Position numbers and translations under genes: made by a program
Notes under the pieces: generated by a model
The model's database searches: none
The model's input: only the letters and a program-made list of their open reading frames with translations
What the model was told of the DNA's origin: nothing
Shown: piece by piece, positions 1-8,559 of the stretch
How positions within the stretch are numbered: position 1 is the first letter of the stretch
Layout: every line of letters begins with the position of its first letter
Assembly (NCBI GenBank): GCA_040752025.1
Contig: JBFMFR010000006.1
Location: 1 to 64,000, forward strand
Direction: 5' to 3'
Origin: JBFMFR01 sp040752025
Lineage (GTDB): Bacteria; Chloroflexota; Anaerolineae; Anaerolineales; UBA4823
Length of the DNA stretch: 64,000 nt

Positions 1-21
1 CATCATTACCAGTTGGCTCAT
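1..21 (-). CDS. possible 5' end of a gene running off the left edge
   Basis: A minus-strand ATG at 21-19 opens a frame that reads M-S-Q-L-V-M-M to the window edge. A GGGAGA Shine-Dalgarno-like sequence lies at about 23-30. The start overlaps the stop of a 14-codon upstream frame as ATGA. A strong minus promoter (187-215) points at it. Only seven codons are visible, so the product cannot be named and the call rests on start context alone. Confidence 0.3.
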
Positions 22-62
22 ATGGGTCTCCCGATGATCGCCTTTCGGCGGTATAGAGACAT
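18..62 (-). CDS. putative 14-aa upstream ORF coupled to the left-edge gene
   Basis: The frame MSLYRRKAIIGRPI starts at a minus-strand ATG (62-60) with AGGAG at 75-71, eight bases upstream. Its TGA overlaps the ATG of the next frame (ATGA). The good ribosome site and the overlap suggest translational coupling, but a frame this short can arise by chance. It could be a regulatory leader peptide. Confidence 0.25.
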   Translation of the reverse strand: MSLYRRKAIIGRPI

Positions 63-96
63 CGAGGATACTCCTGTGAGCCAATTTTTATCAAGG

Positions 97-120
97 GCGC
101 GCCCCATTACTTTGGCGCGC
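97..120. promoter_or_regulatory. GC-rich stem-loop in the minus-strand leader
   Basis: GCGCGCC at 97-103 pairs perfectly with GGCGCGC at 114-120 around a 10-base loop, in an otherwise AT-rich region. On the minus strand the stem begins exactly at the stop codon of a possible 9-codon leader peptide (149-120). No T-run follows on either strand, so it is not a classical terminator. It may be a leader regulatory hairpin. Confidence 0.5.
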
Positions 121-149
121 TAACAATATGCCAACATCGCCGAAAACAT
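120..149 (-). CDS. putative 9-aa leader peptide MFSAMLAYC
   Basis: On the minus transcript an AAGGAG motif lies six bases before an ATG at 149-147, which opens a 9-codon frame ending in TAG. The stop codon abuts the stem-loop at 97-120. The order promoter, mini-ORF, hairpin, second mini-ORF, gene resembles attenuation leaders. There is no evidence that it is translated. Confidence 0.3.
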   Translation of the reverse strand: MFSAMLAYC

Positions 150-186
150 TGCCTGCTCCTTGCTAGTAATCTGCATTAGTATAACC

Positions 187-215
187 AGTATAACAGAATA
201 AGTATATTTTGTCAA
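187..215 (-). promoter_or_regulatory. sigma-70-type promoter, minus strand
   Basis: On the minus strand, TTGACA (215-210), a 17-base spacer (209-193) and TATACT (192-187) are present, with a TG one base before the -10 box. This near-consensus promoter predicts a start near 180 and transcription toward the left edge. Its -35 box lies inside the first copy of the tandem repeat at 210-231. Confidence 0.65.
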
Positions 216-233
216 TATATTGTCAATATATTG
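210..233. repeat. tandem 11-bp repeat holding two CAATATATTG palindromes
   Basis: TGTCAATATAT occurs twice head to tail (210-220 and 221-231). Each copy contributes to a perfect 10-bp palindrome, CAATATATTG (213-222 and 224-233), centred 11 bp apart, about one helical turn. The repeat covers the -35 box of the minus promoter and lies about 50 bp upstream of the plus promoter. This is a plausible operator for a dimeric regulator acting on both directions; the Lrp-type protein encoded at 4634 is one candidate. Confidence 0.55.
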
Positions 234-280
234 CAGCGCCCTTGTCCCCCAACTTATCAGGTGAATATGACATTTATCAC

Positions 281-309
281 TTGACTTTCTCGGGCTTAGC
301 ATCTATAAA
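281..309 (+). promoter_or_regulatory. promoter of the aminotransferase/polyamine operon
   Basis: TTGACT (281-286), a 17-base spacer and TATAAA (304-309) form a near-consensus promoter. It predicts a start near 316 and a leader of about 128 nt before the first gene at 444. It is the only strong plus promoter seen ahead of the operon that runs to 15005. Confidence 0.6.
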
Positions 310-443
310 ATAAGAGCCAATATTTGTCGTAATCGGAAACAATATATAGATAATGTGTCGGAAAACGACAAATTTTCTTTTAATCTTGACGCTTCACTTC
401 CATACTAAACTAACAAATAATTCCTTTACACTGCGGAGAGAGA

Positions 444-1748
444 ATGAACCTTCCTTTCGAAAAGAACCGCCAATTACAGCGCCGGGCTTTCAACGTACTT
501 CCTTTGGGCGTCAATTCCAATTTTCGTTTTTGGGGAGAAGACATCACGCCCTATGCCCGCAAAGCCAAAGGGTCGCGCCTGTGGGATGCGGACGGCAACA
601 GCTACATCGATTACCGTCTGGCATTCGGCCCGATCATTTTAGGACATGCCTATCCGGAAGTAGACGCAAAAGTACACGAAGAGATCGACAATGGCATCCT
701 TTTTGCCATGACTAGCGAACTTGAAATCGAAGTTGCTGAGAAAATCGTTGCCATGTGCCCAGCCGTTGAAATGGTGCGCCTGGCCTGTTCAGGCACAGAA
801 GCCACCATGCACGCCGTGCGCATCGCCCGCGCCTACACCGGTCGCGAGAAAATCATCAAGTTCGAAGGCGCCTATCATGGATTTCAAGATTACACTTTGT
901 TTTCCACCTATGCCCCAGTAGAAACTTATGGCAACCGGCGCAGCCCCATCCCGATCCCTTCCAGTTCAGGCATCCCGAAATGCCTGAACGACCTGATCAT
1001 CACCTTACCCTTCAATGATTTTGAAGCCCTGGAAAACACCTTGCGCTCAGTGGGCCACAGCGTCGCCGCCATCATCGCCGAACCTTGCCTGGGAAATTGC
1101 GGCGCCATCGAACCGCTGTCTGGCTTCCTGGATTTCATTCGCAGCCAATGCGACCAATACGGCATCGTTTTCGTTCTAGACGAGGTCAAGACCGGCTTCC
1201 GCCTCGCCAACGGCGGAGCTCAGGAGGCTCTGAACATCGTGCCCGATCTGGCTACCTACGCGAAGGCGCTTGGCAACGGATACCCCGTTGCGGCTTTCGG
1301 AGGGAAAAAAGAAATCATGCAAATCATTGGGCATGGCGTTTCACAAGGCGGTACATACACGAACAACAAACCCGGGATAGCTGCCGCGTATGCCACTCTA
1401 AGCCTGCTACAAAGTCAGCCGATCCTGGCAACCATTGCACAGCGCGGCCGCCGCTTGATGGATGGGCTTCAAAAAATTTTCGCTGAGGCCGGCATTGAAG
1501 CATGCGTCAATGGATACCCAGCGATGTTCTCGTTTGCCGTAGGTGTCGAAAAAGTCACCAACCAGCGCGACTGGAACGAGAGCGACAAGGATTACTATCT
1601 CAAGCTGATTGAAGCCGCTATGGAAAACGGGGTAATGCCTGATCACGATCCACGCGAGCCCTGGTTCCTATGCTATGCTCACACCGAATCCGATATCGAT
1701 GAAACCTTGAACGTTATATCCGACGTAGTCAAGCAGGTACCCCGCTAG
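444..1748 (+). CDS. class III aminotransferase, glutamate-1-semialdehyde aminomutase-like
   Basis: A 434-residue PLP-dependent fold-type I enzyme of class III. The Schiff-base lysine is about K274 in YAKALGNGYP, and the DEV preceding it (VLDEVKTGFR) supplies the pyridine-nitrogen Asp. The opening, with WDADGNSYIDY and a GHAYPEV motif, and the overall length match the HemL branch. Sitting first in a polyamine/omega-amino-acid operon rather than with heme genes, it is more likely a catabolic aminotransferase or aminomutase than true HemL. The ATG at 444 has a GGAGAG ribosome site. Substrate is unknown. Confidence 0.85.
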   Translation: MNLPFEKNRQLQRRAFNVLPLGVNSNFRFWGEDITPYARKAKGSRLWDADGNSYIDYRLAFGPIILGHAYPEVDAKVHEEIDNGILFAMTSELEIEVAEKIVAMCPAVEMVRLACSGTEATMHAVRIARAYTGREKIIKFEGAYHGFQDYTLFSTYAPVETYGNRRSPIPIPSSSGIPKCLNDLIITLPFNDFEALENTLRSVGHSVAAIIAEPCLGNCGAIEPLSGFLDFIRSQCDQYGIVFVLDEVKTGFRLANGGAQEALNIVPDLATYAKALGNGYPVAAFGGKKEIMQIIGHGVSQGGTYTNNKPGIAAAYATLSLLQSQPILATIAQRGRRLMDGLQKIFAEAGIEACVNGYPAMFSFAVGVEKVTNQRDWNESDKDYYLKLIEAAMENGVMPDHDPREPWFLCYAHTESDIDETLNVISDVVKQVPR

Positions 1749-1802
1749 AGAGTTTGCCCACGCAGGAAAGCTTTTTGACCAACTTACCTCTGGAGGAATA
1801 AA

Positions 1803-3122
1803 TTGTCACCAAAACCCACTCTCAGCGCTCAAGAAATCGTTGATCTGAGCCGCGAATATACCTTTTTTTCCTGGTCTGTACAATCAGCCACGAACCCAAT
1901 CCCAATCACCCGCGCAGAAGGCGTCTATTTCTGGGATGCCAATGGCAAGCGTTACATCGACTTTTCATCGCAACTGATGAATCTGAACATCGGTCACCAG
2001 CACCCGAAAGTCGTGCAAGCCATCCAGGAACAGGCAGCTACCCTGAGCTATGCCCATCCTGGCATGGCTACGGAACCGCGCGGTTTGTTGGGCAAGAAAA
2101 TCGCCGAAGTCGCTCCGGGCAACTTAAAAAAGACCTTTTTCTGCCTGGGTGGCGCAGAAGCCAACGAAAATGCCATTAAAATCGCCCGGTTTTATACTGG
2201 ACGGCACAAGATCTTGGCACGCTATCGTTCCTACCACGGCGCAACACACGGCGCCATCGCTCTGACCGGCGACTATCGCCGATTGCCGGTTGAACCCACT
2301 ATGCCCGGTGCAGTGCATTTCTTGGATCCATACTGCTACCGCTGCCCATTCGGCTGGACGCGCCAGACCTGCCATCGAGAATGTATCGCGCATGTTGAAG
2401 AAATCATCCAATACGAGGGGCCAGAACACATCGCCGCGATTATCATGGAAGGCGTTACCGGTTCAAATGGCCTGATCGTACCGCCAGATGATTACTGGCC
2501 ACGTCTGCGTGAAATCTGCGATAAACACGGTATTCTGCTGATTTCCGATGAAGTTATGAGCGGATGGGGACGCACCGGCAAATGGTTCGCCGTTGATAAC
2601 TGGAATGTGGTGCCCGATATGATCACCACTGCCAAAGGCCTGACAGCCGGTTACGTTCCATTAGGTGCCCTGATCGTTTCAGAGCCCATTGCCCAATACT
2701 TCGAAGACCGCATGCTGTGGTGTGGGTTGACTTATAGCGGTCACCCCCTGGCCTGCGCCGCTGGCGTGGCCACATTGGAAGCCTATGAGGAGGATGGCCT
2801 CATCGAAAATGCCGCCCGGCTGGGAGAATACCTGGGCCAGCGGCTGGAAAACATCAAGGCTGCGCATCCTTCCGTAGGCGACGTTCGCTACATCGGCCTG
2901 TTCTCAGCCCTGGAAATCGTCAAGGACAAGCGCACTCGCCAACCTATCGACCCACTCACCCAACTGGCTACATATCTGAAAGCCAACGGCTTGTTCACCT
3001 TCAACTTCCACAACATCCTGTTTGTTGTCCCACCTTTATGTATCACTCAGGCCCAGTTAGATGAAGGCCTGGAGATCATCGAAAAAGCTCTGGAAATTAC
3101 CGATAAAGAAGCCCAGGAGTAG
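1803..3122 (+). CDS. class III omega-aminotransferase (taurine/beta-alanine:pyruvate-like)
   Basis: A 439-residue class III aminotransferase. K278 (TTAKGLTAGYVPLG) is the PLP lysine and LISDEVMSGWGRTG holds the conserved Asp. An insertion with cysteines (CYRCPFGWTRQTC, about residues 178-190) occurs in the taurine/omega-amino-acid branch. Likely reaction: moving an amino group from an omega-amino acid or amine to pyruvate or 2-oxoglutarate, giving a semialdehyde. The start is TTG at 1803, supported by GGAGG at 1791-1795. The next gene, a semialdehyde dehydrogenase, begins 4 bases after its stop, which suggests the two act in sequence. Confidence 0.85.
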   Translation: MSPKPTLSAQEIVDLSREYTFFSWSVQSATNPIPITRAEGVYFWDANGKRYIDFSSQLMNLNIGHQHPKVVQAIQEQAATLSYAHPGMATEPRGLLGKKIAEVAPGNLKKTFFCLGGAEANENAIKIARFYTGRHKILARYRSYHGATHGAIALTGDYRRLPVEPTMPGAVHFLDPYCYRCPFGWTRQTCHRECIAHVEEIIQYEGPEHIAAIIMEGVTGSNGLIVPPDDYWPRLREICDKHGILLISDEVMSGWGRTGKWFAVDNWNVVPDMITTAKGLTAGYVPLGALIVSEPIAQYFEDRMLWCGLTYSGHPLACAAGVATLEAYEEDGLIENAARLGEYLGQRLENIKAAHPSVGDVRYIGLFSALEIVKDKRTRQPIDPLTQLATYLKANGLFTFNFHNILFVVPPLCITQAQLDEGLEIIEKALEITDKEAQE

Positions 3123-3126
3123 AACA

Positions 3127-4602
3127 GTGACAACGCAACCAATCCTAAATTACATTAACAACGAGTGGGTAGCATCCGCCGCTGCCCAGGCGGTGGATGT
3201 GATCAACCCAGCCACAGGTGAATTGTTGGCGCGCACACCGCTTTCCACTTCGGCCGAGGTCGAGGCAGCCGCCCAGGCCGCTCACCAGGCTCTCCCAGGG
3301 TGGCGGCGCACGCCCGCCCAGGAGCGCATTCAATATCTCTTCAGGCTAAGGGATTTGCTCCTGGCCAACCTCGATGAAATCTCTCGCACGATTACGTTGG
3401 AATGCGGAAAAACCTTCGAAGAATCCAAAGCCGAAATGCGCCGCGCCATCGAAAACGTTGAGGTTGCATGCGGTATTCCTATACTATCGCAGGGTGTTAT
3501 TTCCGAGGATATTGCTCCAGGAATCGATGAAATTATGCTCCATCAGCCTGTTGGCGTTTGTGCGGCGGTCTGCCCGTTCAACTTCCCAGGAATGATCCCT
3601 TTCTGGTTCATGCCATACGCCATCGCCTGTGGCAACACCTATATCATCAAGCCTTCCGAGAAAGTTCCCCTGACCATGCAATTGATCTTTCAGCTTTTTG
3701 AGCAGACTGGCCTGCCCAAGGGCGTGATGAACATGGTCAACGGGGCCAAAGAAGCCGTGGATGCCATCCTGGATCATCCCGCCATCCGGGCGATCAGCCT
3801 TGTTGGCTCCACACCTGTAGCAAGATACATCTATGCCCGTGGAGCCCAGCAGGGCAAACGCGTCCAGGCCCAGGGCGGCGCCAAGAATCCGGTGGTGGTT
3901 TTGCCCGATGCAGATATGGAGATGGCGGTCAAAATCACCGCTGACAGTTCCTTCGGCTGCGCCGGCCAACGCTGCCTGGCTACCTCCCTGGCGATTACCG
4001 TGGCCGAAGCGCGCCATGAGTTCACCGAGGCAATCTGCGATGCGGCTTCCAGCCGCACTGTAGGCTATGGCCTGGATAAGGCCGTCCAAATGGGACCAGT
4101 AATCACGCAGCAAAGCAAAGTTCGTATCGAAGAATTGATCGGCAAAGCCCAGGCAGAGGGTGCTGCGATCCCTGTCGATGGGCGCAACACCACCATTTCA
4201 GGTTACGAAAGCGGTAGCTTCGTGCGTCCTACAATCCTGACCGATGTGCCACCTGGCGGCGAAATCGCCCGCACCGAGATCTTTGGCCCAGTGCTTGGCC
4301 TGATGCATGTCAACACCATCGATGAAGCCATCCAGTTGGTGAATAGCGGCGAGTATGGTAATCAGGCCAGCCTGTTTACCAACAGCGGAACCGCCGCTCG
4401 GCGTTTTCGCTATGAGGCTGACGCCGGGAATCTCGGCATCAACATTGGTGTGGCAGCGCCCATGGCCTTCTTCCCTTTCAGCGGCTGGCGCGAGAGCTTC
4501 TTTGGCGATCTGCATGGACAAGGCATGGATGCCGTGGAATTCTTTACCCAGAAAAAAGTCATCGTTGAACGCTGGCCCAAAGAATGGACGCGCAAATTTT
4601 AG
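3127..4602 (+). CDS. mmsA: CoA-acylating methylmalonate/malonate-semialdehyde dehydrogenase
   Basis: A 491-residue aldehyde dehydrogenase of the MmsA/IolA type, which oxidises malonate or methylmalonate semialdehyde with NAD and CoA to acetyl- or propionyl-CoA plus CO2. The N-terminal YINNEWV, the VCPFNFPGMIPFW segment and the GCAGQRCLA motif with nucleophile C283 are diagnostic. An in-frame ATG at 3061 exists, but it lies inside the upstream gene; the GTG at 3127 has AGGAG at 3115-3119 and is the better start. Context points to beta-alanine or beta-aminoisobutyrate-type breakdown, with the upstream aminotransferase making the semialdehyde. Confidence 0.92.
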   Translation: MTTQPILNYINNEWVASAAAQAVDVINPATGELLARTPLSTSAEVEAAAQAAHQALPGWRRTPAQERIQYLFRLRDLLLANLDEISRTITLECGKTFEESKAEMRRAIENVEVACGIPILSQGVISEDIAPGIDEIMLHQPVGVCAAVCPFNFPGMIPFWFMPYAIACGNTYIIKPSEKVPLTMQLIFQLFEQTGLPKGVMNMVNGAKEAVDAILDHPAIRAISLVGSTPVARYIYARGAQQGKRVQAQGGAKNPVVVLPDADMEMAVKITADSSFGCAGQRCLATSLAITVAEARHEFTEAICDAASSRTVGYGLDKAVQMGPVITQQSKVRIEELIGKAQAEGAAIPVDGRNTTISGYESGSFVRPTILTDVPPGGEIARTEIFGPVLGLMHVNTIDEAIQLVNSGEYGNQASLFTNSGTAARRFRYEADAGNLGINIGVAAPMAFFPFSGWRESFFGDLHGQGMDAVEFFTQKKVIVERWPKEWTRKF

Positions 4603-4633
4603 CGCGAACAAGAAGCTGCCCTGATACAGAGAG

Positions 4634-5140
4634 ATGTACGAAATCGATAGCATAGATTACGCGATCATCGAATTGCTCATGGAAGATGGGCGTATGCCCG
4701 CATCCGAGATTGCCAGACGGTTGTACGGCAAAGCCTCCGAGCGCGCTGTTCGCTACCGCATCCAGCGCATCGTGGATGAAGGCGTTATCACTATCAGTGC
4801 CATCCTGAACCCGCGCGCTTTGGGCTTCCAGGTAGTTGCCGATGTTTTTATCGAGGTCGAACCAGGGCGCATTGATGAAGTAGCCAGAATCCTGGCACAA
4901 CATGAAAAAGTCAGCTACGTTGCCTGCTCCATTGGCGAACGCGATGTCAGCGCGCAAGTCGTTGCACAGAATAACGAGGAAATCTTCAACCTTGCTACCG
5001 AATTCATCGGTAAGCTCCCAGGGGTGCGCAAAACCACCACATCCATTGTGCCGATCACCCATAAAGATATCTATCAGTGGCGCATCCCCAAATCCCTTAA
5101 GTTGGCGTCCGACGAAACCCAAAAAGGAGATGATCAATGA
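4634..5140 (+). CDS. Lrp/AsnC-family transcriptional regulator
   Basis: A 168-residue protein with an N-terminal winged helix-turn-helix (about 5-55; DYAIIELLMEDGRMPASEIA followed by RAVRYRIQRIVDEGVI) and a C-terminal RAM/AsnC ligand-binding domain (about 65-145). Such proteins act as feast/famine regulators that bind amino acids and form dimers to octamers. Being inside the operon, it probably autoregulates it in response to an amino-acid intermediate. The paired palindromes at 210-233 are a possible target. Its stop overlaps the next start as ATGA (5137-5140). Confidence 0.9.
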   Translation: MYEIDSIDYAIIELLMEDGRMPASEIARRLYGKASERAVRYRIQRIVDEGVITISAILNPRALGFQVVADVFIEVEPGRIDEVARILAQHEKVSYVACSIGERDVSAQVVAQNNEEIFNLATEFIGKLPGVRKTTTSIVPITHKDIYQWRIPKSLKLASDETQKGDDQ

Positions 5141-6495
5141 CACAATCCCTCGATGAGGCCTTGAAATACTCCGAACGTTGGATCGAAATAATCCACAAGC
5201 AATCGGTCTCGCAAGAAGAAGGTAAGCGCATCATCGAAGAATCCAAACGCAATTTCGCCGAACACTTCAACAAGGGCTGGCTGGAATATCGCAAGTCGGT
5301 CACCGAGGCCGGCGATTGGGCAGCTACCGAATGGGTTGGAAATGGCGCAATCTTTAGAGATATCCTGGGGCGCGAGTTCATCGATTGCCTTGGAGGCTAC
5401 GGGCTGCTGGACCTGGGTTGGTCGCACCCTGAAGTAGTCGCGACCGTTCGAGCCCAACTAAACCGTACTCCAATGCCAAGCCAGGAGCTGATCGACCCAC
5501 TGCGCGGCGTTTTGGCCCGTTTGATGGCCTTGATCACTCCTGGTGATATCCAATACAGTTTCTTCAGCGCCAGCGGCACGGAGGCCATTGAAGGCGCGAT
5601 CAAATTAGCCAAAATGCATACGCACAAGAACGGTTTCATTGTTGCTGTCAAAGCCTTTCATGGCAAAACCATGGGCTCACTCTCCATGATGGGGAAATCC
5701 GATTATCGCCAACCACCTGGCACTCTGTACGGTGGGCCAATCTATCATGTGCCTTTTGGAAACGCTGACGCAGTCGAACAACAGCTCGAGATTTGCCAAC
5801 GTGTAGGCATTGACATCGCTGCGGTTCTCATGGAGCCCATCCAGGGAGAGGCTGGCGCCATCGTTCCACCTGACGATTTTTGGCCGCGCGTGCGTGAACT
5901 GACAAAAGCTTATGGTGTACTGCTGATCGCTGACGAAGTTCAAACCGGCATGGGGCGGACTGGCAAACTGTGGGGGCTGGATCATTGGAATGTGACCCCC
6001 GATATCCTCGCTGTAGCGAAATCTTTGGGAGGAGGTGTCATGCCAGTTAGCGCGTTCTGTTCCACAGAAGAAATCTGGCAGTGCATGATGTATCCAAACC
6101 CCTTCATCCACACCACTACTACCGGCGGCGGGGCACTGGCGTGCAGCGCGGCGATCGCTACGATCCAGGTCATCTTACGTGACCGTTTGTGGGAAGCCGC
6201 AGCCACCAAAGGGGAGTATCTGATGGCAAAGCTCCAACAACTGGCTGAGCAGTACCCACAAATCTATGAAGGGATCACTGGAAAAGGCTTGCTGATTGGC
6301 ATGCACTTCCACAATCCAGAAGTTGGGTACAAAGTGGCAGCAGGATTGTTCCAGCGCGGCGTCCTGGTTGCAGGGACGCTCACCAGCGCCCAGACCATTC
6401 GCATCGAACCTCCTCTGATCATCAACCAAGAGCAAATCGACGCGGTAGTAGACCGGCTTGCGGATACCCTGGCAGCAGTCAGTCAAACTCTGTAG
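5137..6495 (+). CDS. class III aminotransferase, putrescine aminotransferase-like
   Basis: A 452-residue class III aminotransferase with the roughly 60-residue N-terminal extension found in putrescine aminotransferase (PatA/YgjG). LLIADEVQTGMGRTG holds the cofactor Asp and K295 (LAVAKSLGGG) is the PLP lysine. PatA converts putrescine and 2-oxoglutarate to 4-aminobutanal and glutamate. Immediately downstream is a polyamine importer, which strengthens a diamine substrate. The start at 5137 has AAGGAG about ten bases upstream and overlaps the regulator stop by 4 nt. Confidence 0.85.
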   Translation: MTQSLDEALKYSERWIEIIHKQSVSQEEGKRIIEESKRNFAEHFNKGWLEYRKSVTEAGDWAATEWVGNGAIFRDILGREFIDCLGGYGLLDLGWSHPEVVATVRAQLNRTPMPSQELIDPLRGVLARLMALITPGDIQYSFFSASGTEAIEGAIKLAKMHTHKNGFIVAVKAFHGKTMGSLSMMGKSDYRQPPGTLYGGPIYHVPFGNADAVEQQLEICQRVGIDIAAVLMEPIQGEAGAIVPPDDFWPRVRELTKAYGVLLIADEVQTGMGRTGKLWGLDHWNVTPDILAVAKSLGGGVMPVSAFCSTEEIWQCMMYPNPFIHTTTTGGGALACSAAIATIQVILRDRLWEAAATKGEYLMAKLQQLAEQYPQIYEGITGKGLLIGMHFHNPEVGYKVAAGLFQRGVLVAGTLTSAQTIRIEPPLIINQEQIDAVVDRLADTLAAVSQTL

Positions 6496-6510
6496 TTTCG
6501 GGAGCAGCGC

Positions 6511-7644
6511 ATGTCGAATTTTGCAGTAGAACTTAGCGATATCGTCAAGAAATTTCCCAATCCGGGCGGGGGAGAAGTCATTGCCGTGAATCACGTAGAT
6601 TTACAGATTCAAAATGGCGAATTCTTCTCCTTGCTGGGCCCATCAGGCTGTGGCAAGACCACCTCTCTGCGCATGATCGCCGGTTTCGAGTGGCCCAACA
6701 GCGGCGAAGTCTTGATCAAAGGCGACCCCATGGGGCGCACACCGCCCTATCTGCGCCCGGTAAACACAGTCTTCCAAAGTTATGCGTTGTTCCAGCATAT
6801 GACCATCGCCCAGAATGTCTCCTTCGGCCTCGAAATGGAACACACGCCGAAGCCCGAAATCGACCGGCGAGTGAACGAAGCCCTGGAGATGGTGCAACTG
6901 GGAGGAATGGGGAAACGCAAACCCAGCCAGCTCTCCGGCGGACAGCAACAGCGCATTGCCCTGGCACGCGCCCTGGTCAAACGGCCTGCGGTTCTGCTGC
7001 TGGACGAGCCGCTCGGCGCGCTGGACCTTAAATTGCGCAAAGAGATGCAGCTTGAGTTGAAATCTCTGCAAGAGAAAGTAGGCATCACTTTCGTTTATGT
7101 TACCCATGATCAAGGTGAAGCCCTGACGATGTCCGATCGCATCGCCGTGATGAACAAGGGACAGGTTTTGCAAATCGGCTCACCGGTAGAAATTTATGAA
7201 CGCCCCAACTGCCGTTTCGTAGCCGATTTCATTGGCGAAACCAACTTCCTGGGGGGCAGCGTTGTGGGGATGGATGGCAACCACACCATCGTCCAGCTAG
7301 ATGGCCTTGGTTTGCAGTTGACTGGCCTGGGACAAGGCAATCTGAGAGTCGGCCAAAGAGTGGCGGTCTCGGCGCGGCCAGAGAAGATTCGCCTGGTGCA
7401 AGAATCTCTCTTAGGTATGAGTGTGCCACGCAATAGCAAGAACATCTTCCCAGTGCGAGTAACTCATACAGCCTATGTCGGCTCAGACACGCGTGTCATC
7501 GTCATGCTGGGCCAAACAAACCGGATTGTAGTGTGGGAACAAAATCATATTTCAACCCTGGATCCCACTGCCTATTATTCGGAAGGGGACGAGATACTCC
7601 TGTACATCCCCGACGATAATGCCCTGGTCTTAGCAGAGGATTAG
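6511..7644 (+). CDS. potA: spermidine/putrescine ABC transporter, ATP-binding protein PotA
   Basis: A 377-residue importer ATPase. Walker A is GPSGCGKTT, the signature is LSGGQQQR, Walker B is LLLDEPLGALD, and the switch His is in VTHDQGEA. The C-terminal third is a TOBE-type regulatory domain, as in PotA. It energises uptake through PotB and PotC. GGGAG precedes the ATG. It sits directly downstream of the putrescine aminotransferase gene and 3 bases before potB. Confidence 0.93.
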   Translation: MSNFAVELSDIVKKFPNPGGGEVIAVNHVDLQIQNGEFFSLLGPSGCGKTTSLRMIAGFEWPNSGEVLIKGDPMGRTPPYLRPVNTVFQSYALFQHMTIAQNVSFGLEMEHTPKPEIDRRVNEALEMVQLGGMGKRKPSQLSGGQQQRIALARALVKRPAVLLLDEPLGALDLKLRKEMQLELKSLQEKVGITFVYVTHDQGEALTMSDRIAVMNKGQVLQIGSPVEIYERPNCRFVADFIGETNFLGGSVVGMDGNHTIVQLDGLGLQLTGLGQGNLRVGQRVAVSARPEKIRLVQESLLGMSVPRNSKNIFPVRVTHTAYVGSDTRVIVMLGQTNRIVVWEQNHISTLDPTAYYSEGDEILLYIPDDNALVLAED

Positions 7645-7647
7645 ATC

Positions 7648-8559
7648 ATGGGACAAAACAGTTTCTCAAAAGTAAACAACCCAATTCTCTCGCTGGTGAA
7701 GCGCGTCCGTGAAGAGCCCAAATTTCAGGGATGGACGCTCATCTCACCCACGATGATTTATCTCGTCCTCTTTATGATCCTGCCCATGCTGTTGGTGGTT
7801 GCACTCTCCTTCATGACGCGAGGACCCTATGGAAACATCGTCTATCGCCTCAACCTGGATAATTATGCTCGCCTGGCCGATCCGCTCTACCTGCGAATTC
7901 TACTCTATTCGCTGTGGGTAGCCTTTGCCACCACGGTCATGACTATTCTGATTGGCTATCCGTTGGCCTACTACATCGCACGTGTTCCTGCGAGACAACG
8001 AGATTTGCTGCTGTTTCTGATCCTCGTGCCGTTTTGGACCAACTTCATCATCCGCATCTACGCCTGGATCATGATCTTGCGTACAGAAGGGTTCATCAAT
8101 ACCCTGCTTCTCAACCTGGGGATTATCCATGCACCTCTGAATATTCTATACACCCCCACAGCCGTACTGATCGGTATGGTGTACGAATTCCTGCCGTTTA
8201 TGGTTCTACCACTATACACCTCTCTGGAAAAAATAGAGATGGCCCAATTGGAGGCCGCTGCCGATCTCGGGGCGCGGCCCTGGCGAGCGTTCCTGCGCAT
8301 CACGCTCCCATTGAGTATGCCGGGCATGATCGCCGGATCAATCCTCGTATTCATTCCTGCGATGGGCATGTTCGTGGTACCCGACCTGATGGGAGGCGCT
8401 AAAACCATCCTGATCGGCAACCTGATTCGCAACCAGTTCCTGACTGCCCGCGATTGGCCTTTTGGCGCAGCAGCTTCCATGCTATTGCTGCTCCTGACCC
8501 TGGCCTTCACACTCGTTTACACACGTCGCGCCGGGTTCAGCGAGGATTTGCTGATATGA
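7648..8559 (+). CDS. potB: spermidine/putrescine ABC transporter permease PotB
   Basis: A 303-residue inner-membrane permease with about six hydrophobic segments and the cytoplasmic coupling motif EAAADLGARPWRAFLRITLP (EAA loop, about 206-225) that docks onto PotA. One half of the translocation pore. Its TGA overlaps the potC ATG by 4 nt. Confidence 0.92.
   Translation: MGQNSFSKVNNPILSLVKRVREEPKFQGWTLISPTMIYLVLFMILPMLLVVALSFMTRGPYGNIVYRLNLDNYARLADPLYLRILLYSLWVAFATTVMTILIGYPLAYYIARVPARQRDLLLFLILVPFWTNFIIRIYAWIMILRTEGFINTLLLNLGIIHAPLNILYTPTAVLIGMVYEFLPFMVLPLYTSLEKIEMAQLEAAADLGARPWRAFLRITLPLSMPGMIAGSILVFIPAMGMFVVPDLMGGAKTILIGNLIRNQFLTARDWPFGAAASMLLLLLTLAFTLVYTRRAGFSEDLLI

Noticed and set aside
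97..120. GC-rich inverted repeat as an intrinsic terminator
   Set aside because: Neither strand has a T-run after the stem.
353..715. 120-codon plus-strand frame at the start of the operon
   Set aside because: It lies mostly out of frame within the first aminotransferase gene and lacks a ribosome site.
444..1748. True glutamate-1-semialdehyde aminomutase for heme synthesis
   Set aside because: The gene is in a polyamine-catabolic operon with no heme genes; assignment kept at family level only.
3484..4113. 209-codon minus-strand frame inside mmsA
   Set aside because: Antisense shadow of a well-supported dehydrogenase.
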